Shown here: piece after piece, positions 1 to 12,141 of the stretch
Layout of the letters: every line of letters begins with the position of its first letter
Numbering within the stretch: position 1 is the stretch's first letter
Source of the DNA: Rutstroemia sp. NJR-2017a BVV2
Lineage: Eukaryota > Ascomycota > Leotiomycetes > Helotiales > Rutstroemiaceae
Direction: 5' to 3'
Assembly: GCA_002946415.1 (NCBI GenBank)
Contig: NJPS01000035.1
Span: 371,818-435,817, forward strand
DNA: 64,000 nt
Notes under the pieces: generated by a model
Seen by the model: the letters and a program-made list of their open reading frames with translations, nothing else
What the model was told of the DNA's origin: nothing
The model's database searches: none
Made by a program: the position numbers and the translations under genes

Positions 1-1
1 T

Positions 2-130
2 CTTCATTCCCGGGAAACATTTTCCAAGCGCAAAAAGCGTGTCGTTGGGGATTCCAGTAGTCTTGGAGAGCTGCCGCGGTTTCATGGATTTGGTGAGGAG
101 GCAAACATTCCACCGCGGCGTGAAGCATGA
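2..130 (+). CDS. possible 3' end of a gene cut by the window edge
   Basis: The frame starting at base 2 is open from the window edge to a TGA at 128-130 and reads 42 residues rich in Arg, Lys and Glu (SRETFSKRKKRVVGDSS is typical). The mix looks like the cytosolic tail of a larger protein, but no domain can be named from so little. No start codon belongs to it inside the window, so if it is real its body lies to the left. It could equally be a chance open stretch; I rate it low. Confidence 0.25.
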   Translation, partial: LHSRETFSKRKKRVVGDSSSLGELPRFHGFGEEANIPPRREA

Positions 131-1274
131 TTATAACTGGCCAAACCACGTATCCAAAGTCATTTTCGGCGCCGAGAGTGCTTTCGGACTTGACTTTACC
201 TTGGAATTGGTGGTTTTTCGCTGAGTAGAAAAAGCTGTGGGTTCGATTTGCCAGCGCTTGTGAAGAATGAGGATCGCTGCTACTAGAGCTAGAAATGGGT
301 TTCTGCGAACTAGAGCTGTCGACTCTGTCCTTCAGTTCGTGTAGAAACTTGCGCATAGCGAGGAGAGACAAATGTTTGCTTAATTGTTACGTCCAAAAAG
401 TATACTTCACGACAACTGATGCTGTCGTAGGCAATTTAGTTACATCATTGGGGCTTGGTAGAGCTTTTAGTGGCTGAAGTTACTGTGGGGTCGGGATCTG
501 TGGGGCTGCCGAAGCCGAAAACTCCACACCTGAAGCCTAAATGATAGAATGAAACGAACAGTTGAGGTACCGATCAGCTGTGTTCTAACATGAGGTGGAG
601 TTGAGTTTTGGTAGAGGGAAGGTGTTGGATAATGGTGGTGGATGAAAATGATGAAGTCTCATCGTGATTACAAAGTCCTTTTCTCAGCAGACCCCGCACT
701 TTACTCTGCTTCCAAATCTTCCAGCCAGTACCAGACATTGAGTTCCATTAAAACGAAGCAGCGAGCCTTGAGCATACTTTAAAGCCATTTATTCCTTTCT
801 CGATCGAGGAACAAGCTAGACTTGGTCTGTGTTCCGCGATGCTTGACATCTGCGCATGGCTGGTTGAGGCGCTCAGATATTAAGAGGAGTTTTATCCTTA
901 CTTGTGCTGCGGGAGATGATCTTTCTACGCTTGACAGCGTCGGGGACAATTATCCCTTACTATATGGCTTTTGCAAGGCTCGTACGTTAGTTCTACAGGC
1001 CTTGCAGGTATCTAGGCAACATGTTCATGAGTATTTGAGGAAAGGCTGCTTTGAGACTTGAGAGTAATGCTTAGAGACTCGAATGGAAGTCAACGCCCAC
1101 CATCTAGCTATAGTCCCCTCGCTTTTCCTCCCCTTCCTCCGCGTCTCCGTACGACTCTTGACACCAACCAAAGAAGTTACCTGTGAGACAAGCACGCCAT
1201 CTTCAAAGCATTCATTCTGGTACTTCAGACGTAGGAGTCTATGCACTAGCTGCTCACTCCAGCCTTCCAAATTT
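131..1274. other. intergenic, no supported gene
   Basis: Short open frames occur but none shows a domain, a signal peptide or a convincing exon chain. The right part is the 3' flank of the minus-strand epoxide hydrolase, and the long frame at 1083-1547 on the plus strand is the shadow of that gene. Confidence 0.5.
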
Positions 1275-2708
1275 CTATGCTTTCCTAAACTTATCAACAT
1301 TAGAAAGCGAATTGTTTCCCCAGAAAGTTCTTATGTTATCGACAAGTATGTCAGGAACCTCATATGCAGCAAAGTGCCCGCCCCGAGGATTGTCCACTTC
1401 ATAAGTAAGGTTCGCCTCTCTTTGTATCCATGGGATTGGCTTGCGATGTATGTTAGTGCCAGCGTATTTCCTCAGGAAGAATCAACTTACTGTTCTGAAC
1501 CCATCCTTCGGGAACGATGCCACTCCAATTGGATTGTCGATGAATAAGAATCCTTCGTTCAACCAGGTGCCAACCTGTCATTTGTTAGATCTCCGCAAAT
1601 CTTCTAACCGTAGATAGAGTATCTGACTCACTTTCGCGATCTCCTTATACATAACCAGGCCTCCGTACGGACCCTGGATGATATACATCATCCCCCAGGT
1701 TATTATCTCTTCTTTCGTCCACCAATATGAATCCACATGATTGAACATAAAATCGTAGATCCAGGCTACAAAGCCAACCGGACTATCCGTCATCGCAACA
1801 GCCAGCTGCAACGGCCTGGTCTGTTGGATATCTCTATATCCCGCATACTCTGCGTTGAAGACTAGCAGCGGCGCAATATTCGCATTCTCTTCAGGAGTCG
1901 TCTCACCAGCAGCATATCGTTCTAAATCCGTAGCATTCGGCTGTATAAGGAAGAAGTTCGACAGTGATGACACCACGTTGTCAGGAAATTGCCCAGCCAT
2001 ATAGCGGAGTGTGAAGCCTCCGAAATCACCACCCTGGATGACATATTGAGTATATCCGAGCTGCTTTGTCATGAGGTTGTTGAACGCTTCTCCACTTTCC
2101 CGCAAGCCTAATCCGGGGTACTCGGGCGCGGGAGAAAATCCAAAGCCAGGAAGGGAAGGAGCAACAACATGAAAGGCAGGCACGGAGGAATTAGGCGGGT
2201 TCGTCAGTCCGTCGATTATTTTGCTCACTTCGAGGAATGAGCCGGGCCATCCGTGGATAAACAGTAAGGGGATGGCATCGCTTCGGTTGGAGATGTGATG
2301 GACGAAGTGTAGGGGAATCGGGTGAGTGTAGTTTCCGTCTGCATAGACCGTGGTGGTGAATTGCTTGAGATGGGAGTTTATCTCGGATTCGACCTTGGAC
2401 CAGGAGTATTCATTTACCCAGTAGTCTCGGATGGCTGTGATGTTATGTCGTGGCGGCCCGTCCGTGAAATCGGGTTGGGAGATGTCATTCGTGTAGCGGG
2501 TGAGTGAGGCTTTGAGTTTAGTGAGCTGGATGAATTCTGGGTCGACGGAAATAGTGAAGGGCTGTGGGGAGGAGCTGAATGTGGCTTTAAAGTTTAATGG
2601 TTCTCGAGTTGAGGTCTCGTTGCTGGAAGTTGACGAATTTATACTCAGGGCTTGAGCTCCGAGGAGCCCGATAGAGGCAAGGATGGCTAGGAACGAAGAG
2701 GACATCAT
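1275..2708 (-). CDS. secreted epoxide hydrolase (EHN plus alpha/beta-hydrolase fold)
   Basis: Three exons on the minus strand: 2708-1632, 1574-1491 and 1439-1275, giving 441 residues with all phases closed (introns start GTGAGT and GTAAGT). It begins with two Met codons and a hydrophobic signal peptide of about 20 residues, followed by an Asn/Ser-rich stretch with several N-glycosylation sequons, so it is probably secreted or lumenal. The N-terminal EHN region covers about residues 45-160. The oxyanion motif HGWPG is at 152-156, the nucleophile Asp228 sits in GGDFGG, and the third exon supplies the catalytic His409 in GGHFAAYEVPD. The family opens epoxides to diols through an ester on the Asp. 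The third exon is essential: without it the His is missing. The natural substrate cannot be read from sequence; detoxification or a role in lipid or secondary metabolism are both possible. Confidence 0.88.
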
Positions 2709-5651
2709 CTTGTCTCTGAAATACTGTTTCCAACGGGGACATTAAGTATCTGTCTACGAAGACTCTTCGCATCTCTTATATCCTATCTCTGGTCCATACT
2801 AAATCTAACTCACATAGTTCCATATTTCATATTAGTAATCCAGACACTCTGAGCTTTACAAACCACAGTACATGAACAAGGCTTTAGCGCCAATTCAGCC
2901 TCAAAATGATTGTAAGCAACATACGGACTTCCGTGTGTGTGCAAGGTTCCATATTCTTCTTAGGGTAACGTCTTTGCACACGATATTTCTAGACCAGTGG
3001 TTGTTTCTTACTCGGCTCATCGAATTGGGATAATGTATCCTAGACGTATCAGTAATCAAATATGCATGCCAATTTCTTGGCAAAATGTCCGCACTTGCTT
3101 ACCCCACACTAGTGAGATGGCGATATTAGATGCTTTGCGACGACAAAACATGGGGATATGGTCAAATTTCATAATGGAATGGACGGGGCCGAGGTGTTAT
3201 GTTCTGCAGGGAGTATTTGGATTTCAAAGCAAGATGCATAATTCTATCTTCTCGGCCGTAACACTGGTCCATCGAAGAAATGAAGAAAGCAGTGCGAGAA
3301 CTATGGGATGGATTGATACCCACCAAATCTCTTCCCTACTATCCTCCTAGCACTGCCCGGCATACCAGCTGCTTTCTTAGACCCCTCCCAAAAAGTTCAA
3401 TCTTCATCTCCTTCCCAGCGAAGACCCTCTTTCCGCAGTGGTCACCCCTAGAAGCCCTCGAACCATTCGCCGTCCATAACTAGCCGCTCATATTTTGTCG
3501 CGGAACGGGACATTCTAAAAACTTCAAAGATTCTAGTGTCGAGACGCACTTGCATCTCTTTATTCTCAAGCCCGATGCTGATTTACATTGAAGGCTCTTT
3601 CGTGGATTTCAAGCCCGCTAGACTTGTCCTGGAACACTGCCATGTTCTTACCGATGGTATTTATTGGAACGAATAAGATGTGATGTGATGTAGATATGCC
3701 GATGAACGTTAGGTTTTACTGTAAAGTAATCAGATCACTGATCAGCTTCGGGCTGGTATCGGATCCTTGAGACATGCTAACCAGCTTACTGGGTTCGAAC
3801 TTCGATCATAAGTACGGAGGACCTGATCAAGCTAAAGAGGTCCAAGTTTACTTCGTTCAAAGCATTGTACGCATGAATGTCAGACAATCGTGTAAAGATT
3901 TAAAGGAAGAGTCCACGACTACCGCTACCGATGATAGTTGGAAGTGGACAATCATAAACACTTGTTCTTATGCGAAAATGCTATACAGTATGTATGCCTC
4001 CCCTTTGTACCTGCCGCAATCAGCAAAAGCAACTCACCGCAGACAGACTCTTCACACCAAATATTTTTGCAGACGAAACTCGCATTTTGGCCTACCCACT
4101 TCAATTCGGCCACCTCCCCTCAATAAACCCTCCAGATGCCAGTGTCTTTGCCCTCACTATCCTTTCCAACTGCGGCCGCTAGGTTGGCTAAACTCTCAAC
4201 TTGGTGTCGCACATCGTGTTGGAGCAAGAAACTGCCGAGACTGTGCAGCGCGTGACACGAGTCAAAGTCATCTATAAACCCGTGACTATCGACATATCTC
4301 TCGTACGCCGATAAGCCAGTTGCGAGTGCGGACTAGGACGAGGTTATTGAAGGGGAGAACTTCTCCAGGTGGTGGCGAAGAAGTATTCTGTCGAAATTTG
4401 GCACAAGGGATAAGTTTGTGACTACAAGTGACCGTCCTTTTGGGCCAATGGCGTCGACGTGAGAAGCATTACAAGAAATTTATATACCAAGGGAGCGGCG
4501 AATGAAGTCCTAGATATCATCATATCAGTTATAGCTCTACTAAGAGTTCAGGTAACAATGTAGACTAAATGAGAGGCCATTGACCAGAATATCATTGTGT
4601 GCTTGGTATCACGGAGTGTTTACATCTCGTGAATTTTTCCCTACTTGAGATGTAGTCAAGTAAGACTTGTGGCAAACAAGCGTAACTGTTCTCGGCAGAG
4701 GGTAGGTGCTAATATAGAGTAGCGCGGATCAAGGGCTGAATACTTGTCTAGGAATTGATGTACGAAGTATGGATTGAATTTTGGGTTTGGGGCCCACGTG
4801 GGGTCTTCCACGATCTTAAGTGCTGAGTTACGCCTTAACTTTATTCAGACAACAATCCACCTGCCTCAGCATCTCAATGATTCAGACCCTATGGCTGTCG
4901 TCGAAAATAAACTTTTTCGGGTTTCATTCACACTTCACCGTGTACACAATCATTTCCAAATGTATCAAACGTTGTCTTCGTTGTTTCAATCCAGCTGTCA
5001 TTATGCTGACAAGTGTTAGTACAGGAGCTAGTCTAGTTTCTGCAAACTCCATATCCCTTTTTCTACCAATCAAGAGAGTTGCTCAAAGCCGGAGGAGTTC
5101 GTCATCTCGACCACATTCGCATACTAGAATGTTCAAACGACTTTTGTACATTCACAAAGTCCTGCATTCATGATCCTTCTATCAGCTTTAAGATATATCC
5201 TAATCGCATTTGGTCATCATCTCGGAGGAAGATTAAATAATCTATGAATTAACAAACTCTCGGCACGCTGTCTGACCGATCTGTATACCCATCTGTGTAC
5301 ATGGGATGGTGGTATTTAGACTATAAATTGTAACTGTATCTCTTTTTCGTACACTTGGTAATATGCAAGAAAGAAACAGTTTCATATTTGAGGAACAGAT
5401 TCCATACCGTATTATCGTGACTTTCCCTTGATGTCGTGTTGCGGTTTCTGATGCTGTCTCTGCAGATCTTTTGGTTTAATTCCTTTGCTACACATGCTAT
5501 GCCACGCGAAATGTAGATAAAGGGAGCCAGATAATCTATCGAGTCGACAAACCATTCAGTGGCATTCACTGCATTCCTCTTTCGTCTTCATCGCCTTCAT
5601 CTGCACCTTCCTCTTCGACGCCTTCGTCTTCAGAACTTATCACCCCTCAAG
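2709..5651. other. long intergenic stretch without a supported gene
   Basis: About 2.9 kb. The longest open frame, 3774-4277 (+), has 167 codons but no recognisable motif, no signal peptide and no convincing splice partners. The last 90 bases before 5652 are CT-rich (repeated TTCGTCTTCATC-like words) and look like the 5' leader of the next gene. I see no transposon hallmark, but a decayed element cannot be excluded by eye. Confidence 0.45.
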
Positions 5652-6138
5652 ATGCAGCTTTATGCCGCCCTACTACTTGGTCTAACGGGTGCTCACTTGA
5701 GCTTTGGACTACCTACCCGAGCTGTAAGATTTCATCTACCAACATGTAGAAATATTCCAACTAACGGATTTGCTTTCGCTATAGCCCAACCTCCCTGCCC
5801 GCGGTTTATTGGCTGAGTTTGCAGGTTTCAGTGGTCCCAGTGGTGGAGCGACTTCTAAAGCCAATTCTGATTCCGCTATCAGAGAAAAGCGGGGGATTTT
5901 GGACGGTATACCGATAGTTGGAGGGCTCCTAGACGGTTTACAAACTTCTAGAGGGCGAGCTCGGGGCGTACCACTTGTTAGCAGAGTTCCACGAGACGAC
6001 GAGAACAAGGACGACAACCCAGGCTACCAGAACACGGACGGCAGCCCAGACGCCGGGAACACGAACGACAACGCAGACGACGAGACCCTCCAGACTGCTA
6101 AGTTCGAGCTAGTGATAAATAACCTTACAATAGATTAG
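5652..6138 (+). CDS. small secreted protein with a Kex2-like processing site
   Basis: Two exons, 5652-5723 and 5785-6138, give 141 residues in closed phase (intron GTAAGA...ATAG with branch-like ACTAAC). The start MQLYAALLLGLTGAHLSFG is a clear signal peptide. No cysteine is seen in the mature part. Residues 57-60 are REKR, a Kex2/furin-type dibasic site; just after it comes the hydrophobic, Gly-rich segment GILDGIPIVGGLLDGLQT (61-78), then an Arg-rich SRGRAR (79-84) that could be a second cut. The C-terminal third is Asp/Asn-rich, acidic and probably unstructured. A released 18-residue peptide is therefore possible (inference). I do not recognise a family. Alternatives: an effector-like secreted protein, or a wall protein with a pro-region. 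Confidence 0.65.
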
Positions 6139-6574
6139 AAGTCTCTTGATTGTCAGGACTCTCTCCAAACCAATCTCCGTACATGCCAGCTGACAGGATG
6201 GTGATATCCTCTTGGATGAGCGTAGGGATATCTATGAGAGTAGGAATGGTTTATTAGTAACGATACTCTGGTTATGATGGCGGTGGGAGAGATGATATGA
6301 TGAGCAATGTTTCCTTTTTAAATGAAGATATCAGATATGGTAATTCTTAATCACTTTATTGATGGAGGGATAGGTTAGGGAAAGAAGTAGAATTAATATA
6401 GGATACTTTGAGGACTAATCAAAGATTATCATTCACTCTTTCTCCAATCTCATAAAGTCATTCTGCTCATTCGTTTTGAAACTATATGTGAAATCTGAAG
6501 AGATAAAAACCCCGATATGTCTATTTCAATTTCCTATGAGTGATCAAACATATTGGTTGGGAGTATCCAAGATT
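6139..6574. other. short spacer between convergent genes
   Basis: AT-rich 3' flanks of the secreted-protein gene (+) and the lipase-like gene (-). No gene or repeat seen. Confidence 0.5.
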
Positions 6575-7761
6575 TCACATTCCCCCACCATCTTTCATGA
6601 GTTTCGCCACATTGCTCATAGTGTGTGCCAATCCACTGATTTCGTAGTCCAGACGTAATTGCTGTCCCGGGATCTGTATTTCTGTCATTAGCAAGCTCCC
6701 ATATCGCCAGACACTCGCTTTACTTACACCGAGGTCTGCATCTCTAAGCTCTTTGATGGCAAGTACTTCCAGTACTTTCATCAACTCCGTAGTGAGTTGT
6801 TGAGCTCTGGTCACTTCGGCCGGTTTTCCTGGCACGCTTGGTTGTCGATCCTCGAGCATCTTGTACACTGTGTTGGTGAGGCCAGTCAAAAAGGTGTATG
6901 TTCCGACATAATCCGGTGCAAAGTCATGCTTGATGTACACATTGTATGCCTTCATGTTCTTGGACTGGTTGATATAGTCGATACCGGCTTGGGATAAGTA
7001 AGGCAGTCCAGAAAAGCTCCAGATGCGAAGATCCTTGCCACCTGATTTCTCAAAATCGCACCCCTTTCTACCAAGACTAGTCGTCCCAAGACTGTGGCCT
7101 GTGACAATGGTTGGGAGATTCTTGTCTAAGACGCTGTATCCACGAAGCCACTGCTCTGTTGGAGAATCTTTCTTGCCGGGGGCGTTCGGTTTCTCATAGT
7201 AGTACGCAAATGACTGCTTTTGCTTTGCCAATTGACCATTTGGCAACTTGATATCAATTGCAGTAGCTGGAGCTATGGTGGAAACCAACTGCCAGGGCCA
7301 TGTGGTACCGCATTCTGCAACTATGTTGCGTTGGTTGATGGAATCAGTATACATGACTCCGATAAGCAACCTTAGATCTATCCATTTCAGACTTTGCAGC
7401 TTCATATCTTCGAGAAAAGGATCCGCAATGTAGTCACGGTTATCATCCAGGACCTGAACATTCTTCGCAATGATTGTAATATTTTTAGATTGTGGCTGGA
7501 TCCTCTCACATTCTTTCTTCATAACTTCGAGGTATTTGACTTTGTCTTTCATGTAACTATACTCTTGTCTATCCGAGACGCGCTGCAGCTCATAGACCTG
7601 GCATACAATGAGTTCACTTTGCATATATTTAAAGAACGTCTGAGGATGTAACATACGGTTTCGACCGGATGAGCGGCCATCATACCATCCTTTCTTTCTT
7701 CTTTTGACACTTCCTTCAGCACATCTTTACGATTGTTCCACGTGTAAACGGAACTAGACAT
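6575..7761 (-). CDS. lipase-like alpha/beta hydrolase
   Basis: Three exons, 7761-7657, 7597-6728 and 6673-6575, encode 357 residues; phases close. The second intron (54 bp, GTAAGT...ATACAG with GCTAATGAC branch) is in frame, so an intron-retained form would also be translatable. TGHSLG at 201-206 is the nucleophile elbow (Ser204), as in class-3 lipases. Likely partners are an Asp in HDFAPDYVG and the late His in GLAHTMSN. There is no signal peptide, so the protein should act inside the cell. The N-terminal 70 residues are charged and helical. The gene is divergent from the 717-residue gene at 9322, with 1.56 kb between the starts. Lipase class 3 is the best call; substrate unknown. It could also be a phospholipase or an acyl-transferring relative. 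Confidence 0.7.
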
Positions 7762-9321
7762 CCATTTCTAGAAATTGAAATTTCGCAGGCGATCAACAAG
7801 GACCTGTGTATCTTTGGGCTTTGGCTCAATTGTGGCAAATGACGTGAGGGGAATCTTGGTTACTGTAGCTACTCTTTCATTTAGTATGGGATCAATGATG
7901 CGTTTATATCTACCTTCAAGTGCAATTTGCTACAAACATATAACCGAGGAAATCAATTTTGTACATCTGAGTTGACGAAAGATAAGACTCAGTTCCCAGC
8001 TTTCAGCTCTCATTGATTTCACCTAATTCTACATCTAGTCTGTTTTGGCGGGCTCAACATGCCCGTCTGACTTCAAAATCAATGAATACATCCCACTTTA
8101 TTCCATGTCATATCTCCAAAGTCCCATCCAAGTGTGCTAATTCGTAGAGCTAACTGGATAAGACTCAAGAATCTTGTTCCAAGCAAAGCTAATATTCGTT
8201 GGTCTTGTCGTATGCGAGACGAATCTCAATTCAGTCCAAGAGGATGTGATAGTGGCGTTTGATTATCCAAAAAGAGACGTCGTACCCCGCAGACTACACC
8301 ACCCTTGAAGACCCGCGAACAAAAGAAGCATGGTACAACTTTTAGAGTTCACAATCCAGCCTTCTACGCAAGCCATAGTCGAGGCTTGTTGGGTACATTT
8401 GATAGGGCTAGTGGCGTAGGGCAGCTACGGACAATTATGTACCTCGTGCAGTATCAAGGAGGCCTACATCTCAGTAATCGCTTATGCCCGCCACGGAAGG
8501 GGTTATGTAGGAGAAAAAACCCCCGCTTCACCCACGGACCACACCATAAAAATGATTGGTCAGCCCTTCGTGTTTTGCTGACAGGGCTGCATCGAGCTTG
8601 GCCCACCTCGCGGGGTATATCCTCAATTCGTATAGTTTTAGCCGCCTCGGTCAACCTCAATAAGTATACTCCTTTTACCCCCAACAGGTCCCAACAGGGG
8701 TACTGCTTTCAATAGTATTGGTGTTTAATGATTGCAGTTAGCCGGCGTGCCCGCGAAATGGAAGTTTTTTACTCCTACTGAAAGCCTACCCAAACAGGGC
8801 TGCATAGTGCTTAGCGGGCCTGTGCAGCCGGTCATGAGTTTGCAAATGGACTATGTACTAGAGGTTACAGGTGCCAGCTGGATGCCCAAATGCGTAGTGC
8901 GTGTGTAATTCAGGACGTTCGAGTGGCAGTCTAGTATCAAGACATGGCTGCGATGCTCAAAGCTGAGAATTGATAGAACGATCGAAGTCAGTAGTCATTT
9001 CATTCCTATCCGGGAGCAGTGAGCGAAACTTCTATCCTGAAATGTCGACGATGAATGCCGAAACAGGACAAACGCGAGGTTTAAACGGCGGAAGAGTAGT
9101 TGGTCAAGCTGAAACCCCACTTAGCAGAATGGAATTGGGAAAGAGTCGAAATCTTCCACGGTGGTCGTGATGTGTATAAAGTGATGACCATTTCTTCAAA
9201 TGGTAACCTTCTTCGACATTATGATATTCCAAAGCTCCGAGACCAATTCTTGTTTCCAATATTTCGACATTTGATACCTCCAGAACAACTCTAGCATTAC
9301 AATCGAATCCTTTCTTTCACA
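7762..9321. other. shared upstream region of two divergent genes
   Basis: About 1.56 kb between the lipase-like gene (-) and the 13-exon gene (+). The middle (about 8300-8850) carries two copies of the 12-mer ACAGGGCTGCAT (8580-8591 and about 8796-8807). Open frame 8305-8715 has no family resemblance. Probably a bidirectional promoter with a relic insert; no individual control site can be supported. Confidence 0.4.
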
Positions 9322-12141
9322 ATGGCATCTCAAGAAGTCGAAGCGAAGAAGGCACTCCAAGCCATGAAGCTAGCCTCCGAGGTTTGTCTCCAGTGTTGAT
9401 GGGACGATCAAGCTGATTTTCATAGACCGTACGAAGCGCCATCTCCTCAGCGATTCCTATAGCACCTCAGCAGGTTCTTACAGTGTCAATCCCTGGCACT
9501 GTAATCAATCATGAGTAAGTCAGATATTTCAGCGCGATCCTTGTGCAATCCCTGTGCAACTTGCTTCTTGACTGAGATGGTTATCTGAATATTATCTAAA
9601 TAGAGAATTCGCTTGGAATGTTGCTGAAAATATACGACCCCCTCTTTCGATTCGTGTCGCAGAAGCGAGACTGGTTGATGGCATGATACCTCTGTCAAAG
9701 TTCACTGTGAGTCAAAGCACTTTTTTTTATCAGCGAAAGAGTATGCTGATGTGGGACAGGCTGGTAAAACCGGAAAGAGTGTTGCTCGCTCTTACCTCTC
9801 AACCCTGGATCTTCTTGTCCCTGTCGAGGCTTCTGTATCTGGAGCGGTCTCTGCAGCTCCGGAAAACATCGTGGATGAGCAACTCAAAACAGTGGCATCT
9901 CGGTACAAGACTGCAATGGACTATCTCAAATCTGCCGATGATGCTCCGGGAGCCAATGGTCGATCCAAGCTCCAAACTTATGTTGAGAAGCAAGAAAAAT
10001 GGTCTACTATGGTGGAAGCATACTCCGCGGCACAGGATCGTGCTATTGCCGCTACCAAGCCTCCTCCTAATGCTACCAAAGATCAAGTCAAAGAGGCAAA
10101 GGAGGCTTACTTGCAATGGCTTCAAGAACATGGACGAGATGTGAGTGTGCTTGCAACAATCCTTTTTACATCTACTAATGTGAAACAGTACAAGCACGCG
10201 ATACAAGCAAGATATATGGACTGGGTTGTGCACGGATATAAATTTATGATCGACTTCAACTTTGGTATCGTTGACATCAGTTCTGGCATGAAGCGAATTG
10301 AAAATAGCAAGGAAGCTTTCAGGAACCTAGTTCTCATTGCAGAAGATGGTGTCACGGAATATAGTAGTGTTAACCTCTCTCCTAGCCACTGGTAAGTTTT
10401 TTCGTGACATGAACGCTAATGAAGAGTCCGTGAGACTAGAGTTGCTAAGAGAGGATAGGGCTACCATTGTTCAGAAAAAGGTTGTGAATTGGAAGGCGAG
10501 AAACAATAAGCCAAGCGCTTCAGAGATTAGAGCCGAGCTCAGAAGATTGAAGAACCTCAAGATGTCTCACCAGGTTTTGAAAGAGGTAAGCGTAGAGAAT
10601 ACAGTCTGCACGTTTTTATCCAGCCTGATTCTTTCTAGGCTATCGAGGCGGAAACATTCTTCCCAGCAATGTCTGAAGCTAACGGTGCCGATGACGGCAA
10701 ACTCAAAGAGGCATATGCAGAAGTGTACGCCGCCATGGATGAAGAGAATGCAGATAGAAGACCAGATGCTCTAGAAGGAACAAACCCCAAAGCTTCGACT
10801 ACAGCCAAGGAAAATTGGCTCAAGCAATATGACAGCACTCTTGCCACGGGTGATATCAAGACGAAGAAGGATGATGCTCTGACAAAGCTTGGTCAGACCA
10901 ACGAGAAGTGGATTGAAACCGGTCTAAGCAAGACATCGTCTACTGTCAGAAAATCTCAGAAAGACGCCGGCTCCAGTGCGCTGACATGGATCGCGGCAAG
11001 ACTCATTAAAATTGACGGTCAGATTGCGGAATTGAATGATAGCCTGAAGAACATCGGCGTGGCAGATAATTCTGTCATGCCGTTGCAAGTCGTTGACGAT
11101 AAGGGTATGACAATTACCGACGAGGATATCAAGGCTGCTCCTGGCACGTATTCACCCTAAACATTATTTAGAGCGTCCATTAATTTTCCTCAGAAGCAGT
11201 TGGGAGAACAGCCACTGAAGAGGCTGATGCTTGGACTACGGTAAGGCTACCAGCCGCTCTCTTCTAACAGCTGCTGACTTGTTCTAAGGTCTCATGCAAG
11301 GTATCTGCTTCCTCTGATGAAAGAGAGACCGAGAGTGAAACGCAGTCTTCGGCAGTGTCTGTTTCTGCAAGTTGGGGACTATGGAGTGTATCTGGCGGTG
11401 GGGCACACAGCAGCTCAAGCTCGTAAGTACAAGATACATTGCCTTGATTTCTCTTGCTGATAACCTGAAACAGCAAGGCAATGTCCAAGATGTCCAATTT
11501 GGACGTCGAGATAAAGATGGACTGTCTGCTCGTGGAAATCGAGCGGCCATGGCTGCATGGAGAACTATTCACCGATGCCGAATTGGACTCCGGAACGTAT
11601 GTAGTGCATGTGTTCTCCTTGATTGCTTGAAGGCGCTAAATCTGTATCAGTTTCGAGATCTCTCCTGGTGAAGAAGCCTTGAAGAAGCTTTACAACGAGG
11701 AAAAGGTTCCAAACGGCAGATATCAACAATTTTCGTCGTACCCAACGGCTTTCATTATTGCAGCAGATATCGAACTTTCTGTGAGTCCAGATAATGAAAG
11801 ACCCGTACTTTTCAACTAACGAGTTGCAGTTCTCCGGCGATACCACAAGTCTTGAAAGTGCTGTTTCCGCTTCGCAGACTGAAGCCAACGTGTCAGTAGG
11901 CTATGGACCGTTCTCTGTTTCAGCTTCCCATAAGCAATCCAAGAGCAAGTCCAAGACGAAGATGGAATCCACAGCTACAGGCTGCAAGTGAGTACTCTCT
12001 TCTCCGGTACAACGACAATCTTACTCACACTCAACTAGAATTTCTGTCCAAGCACCGCAAATCATTGGATGGGTCCAAACTCTCATGCCCGAGCTTCCCA
12101 AACCAAAAAATGCGCAGAGCAAGATGGCCAGCCAGTTCTAA
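9322..12141 (+). CDS. 13-exon protein of unknown family, helical N-half and Ser-rich beta-like C-half
   Basis: Exons rebuilt as 9322-9381, 9426-9514, 9604-9706, 9760-10140, 10189-10348, 10386-10585, 10639-11104, 11194-11240, 11289-11422, 11474-11596, 11651-11780, 11830-11987 and 12039-12141; every phase closes and the sum is 717 residues. The 37-bp intron at 10349-10385 and the junction 11104/11194 are least certain. No signal peptide. Residues 1-500 are charged and helix-prone (YVEKQEKWSTMVEAYSAAQD, AYLQWLQEHGRDYKHAI). The C-half holds two similar segments with alternating Ser and hydrophobic residues: VSVSASWGLWSVSGGGAHSS and VSVGYGPFSVSASHKQSKSK. The conserved-looking end is ISVQAPQIIGWVQTLMPELP. 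I do not recognise the family, and no enzyme motif is visible. The beta-like repeats suggest a membrane-active or oligomerising part (inference only). The lipase-like neighbour shares the promoter region. Confidence 0.75.

Noticed and set aside
1083..1547. 154-codon plus-strand frame
   Set aside because: Lies opposite exons 2 and 3 of the epoxide hydrolase, whose catalytic His motif proves the minus strand.
3774..4277. 167-codon frame as a gene
   Set aside because: No motif, signal peptide or splice partners; overlapping open frames in the other two phases suggest a chance stop-poor stretch.
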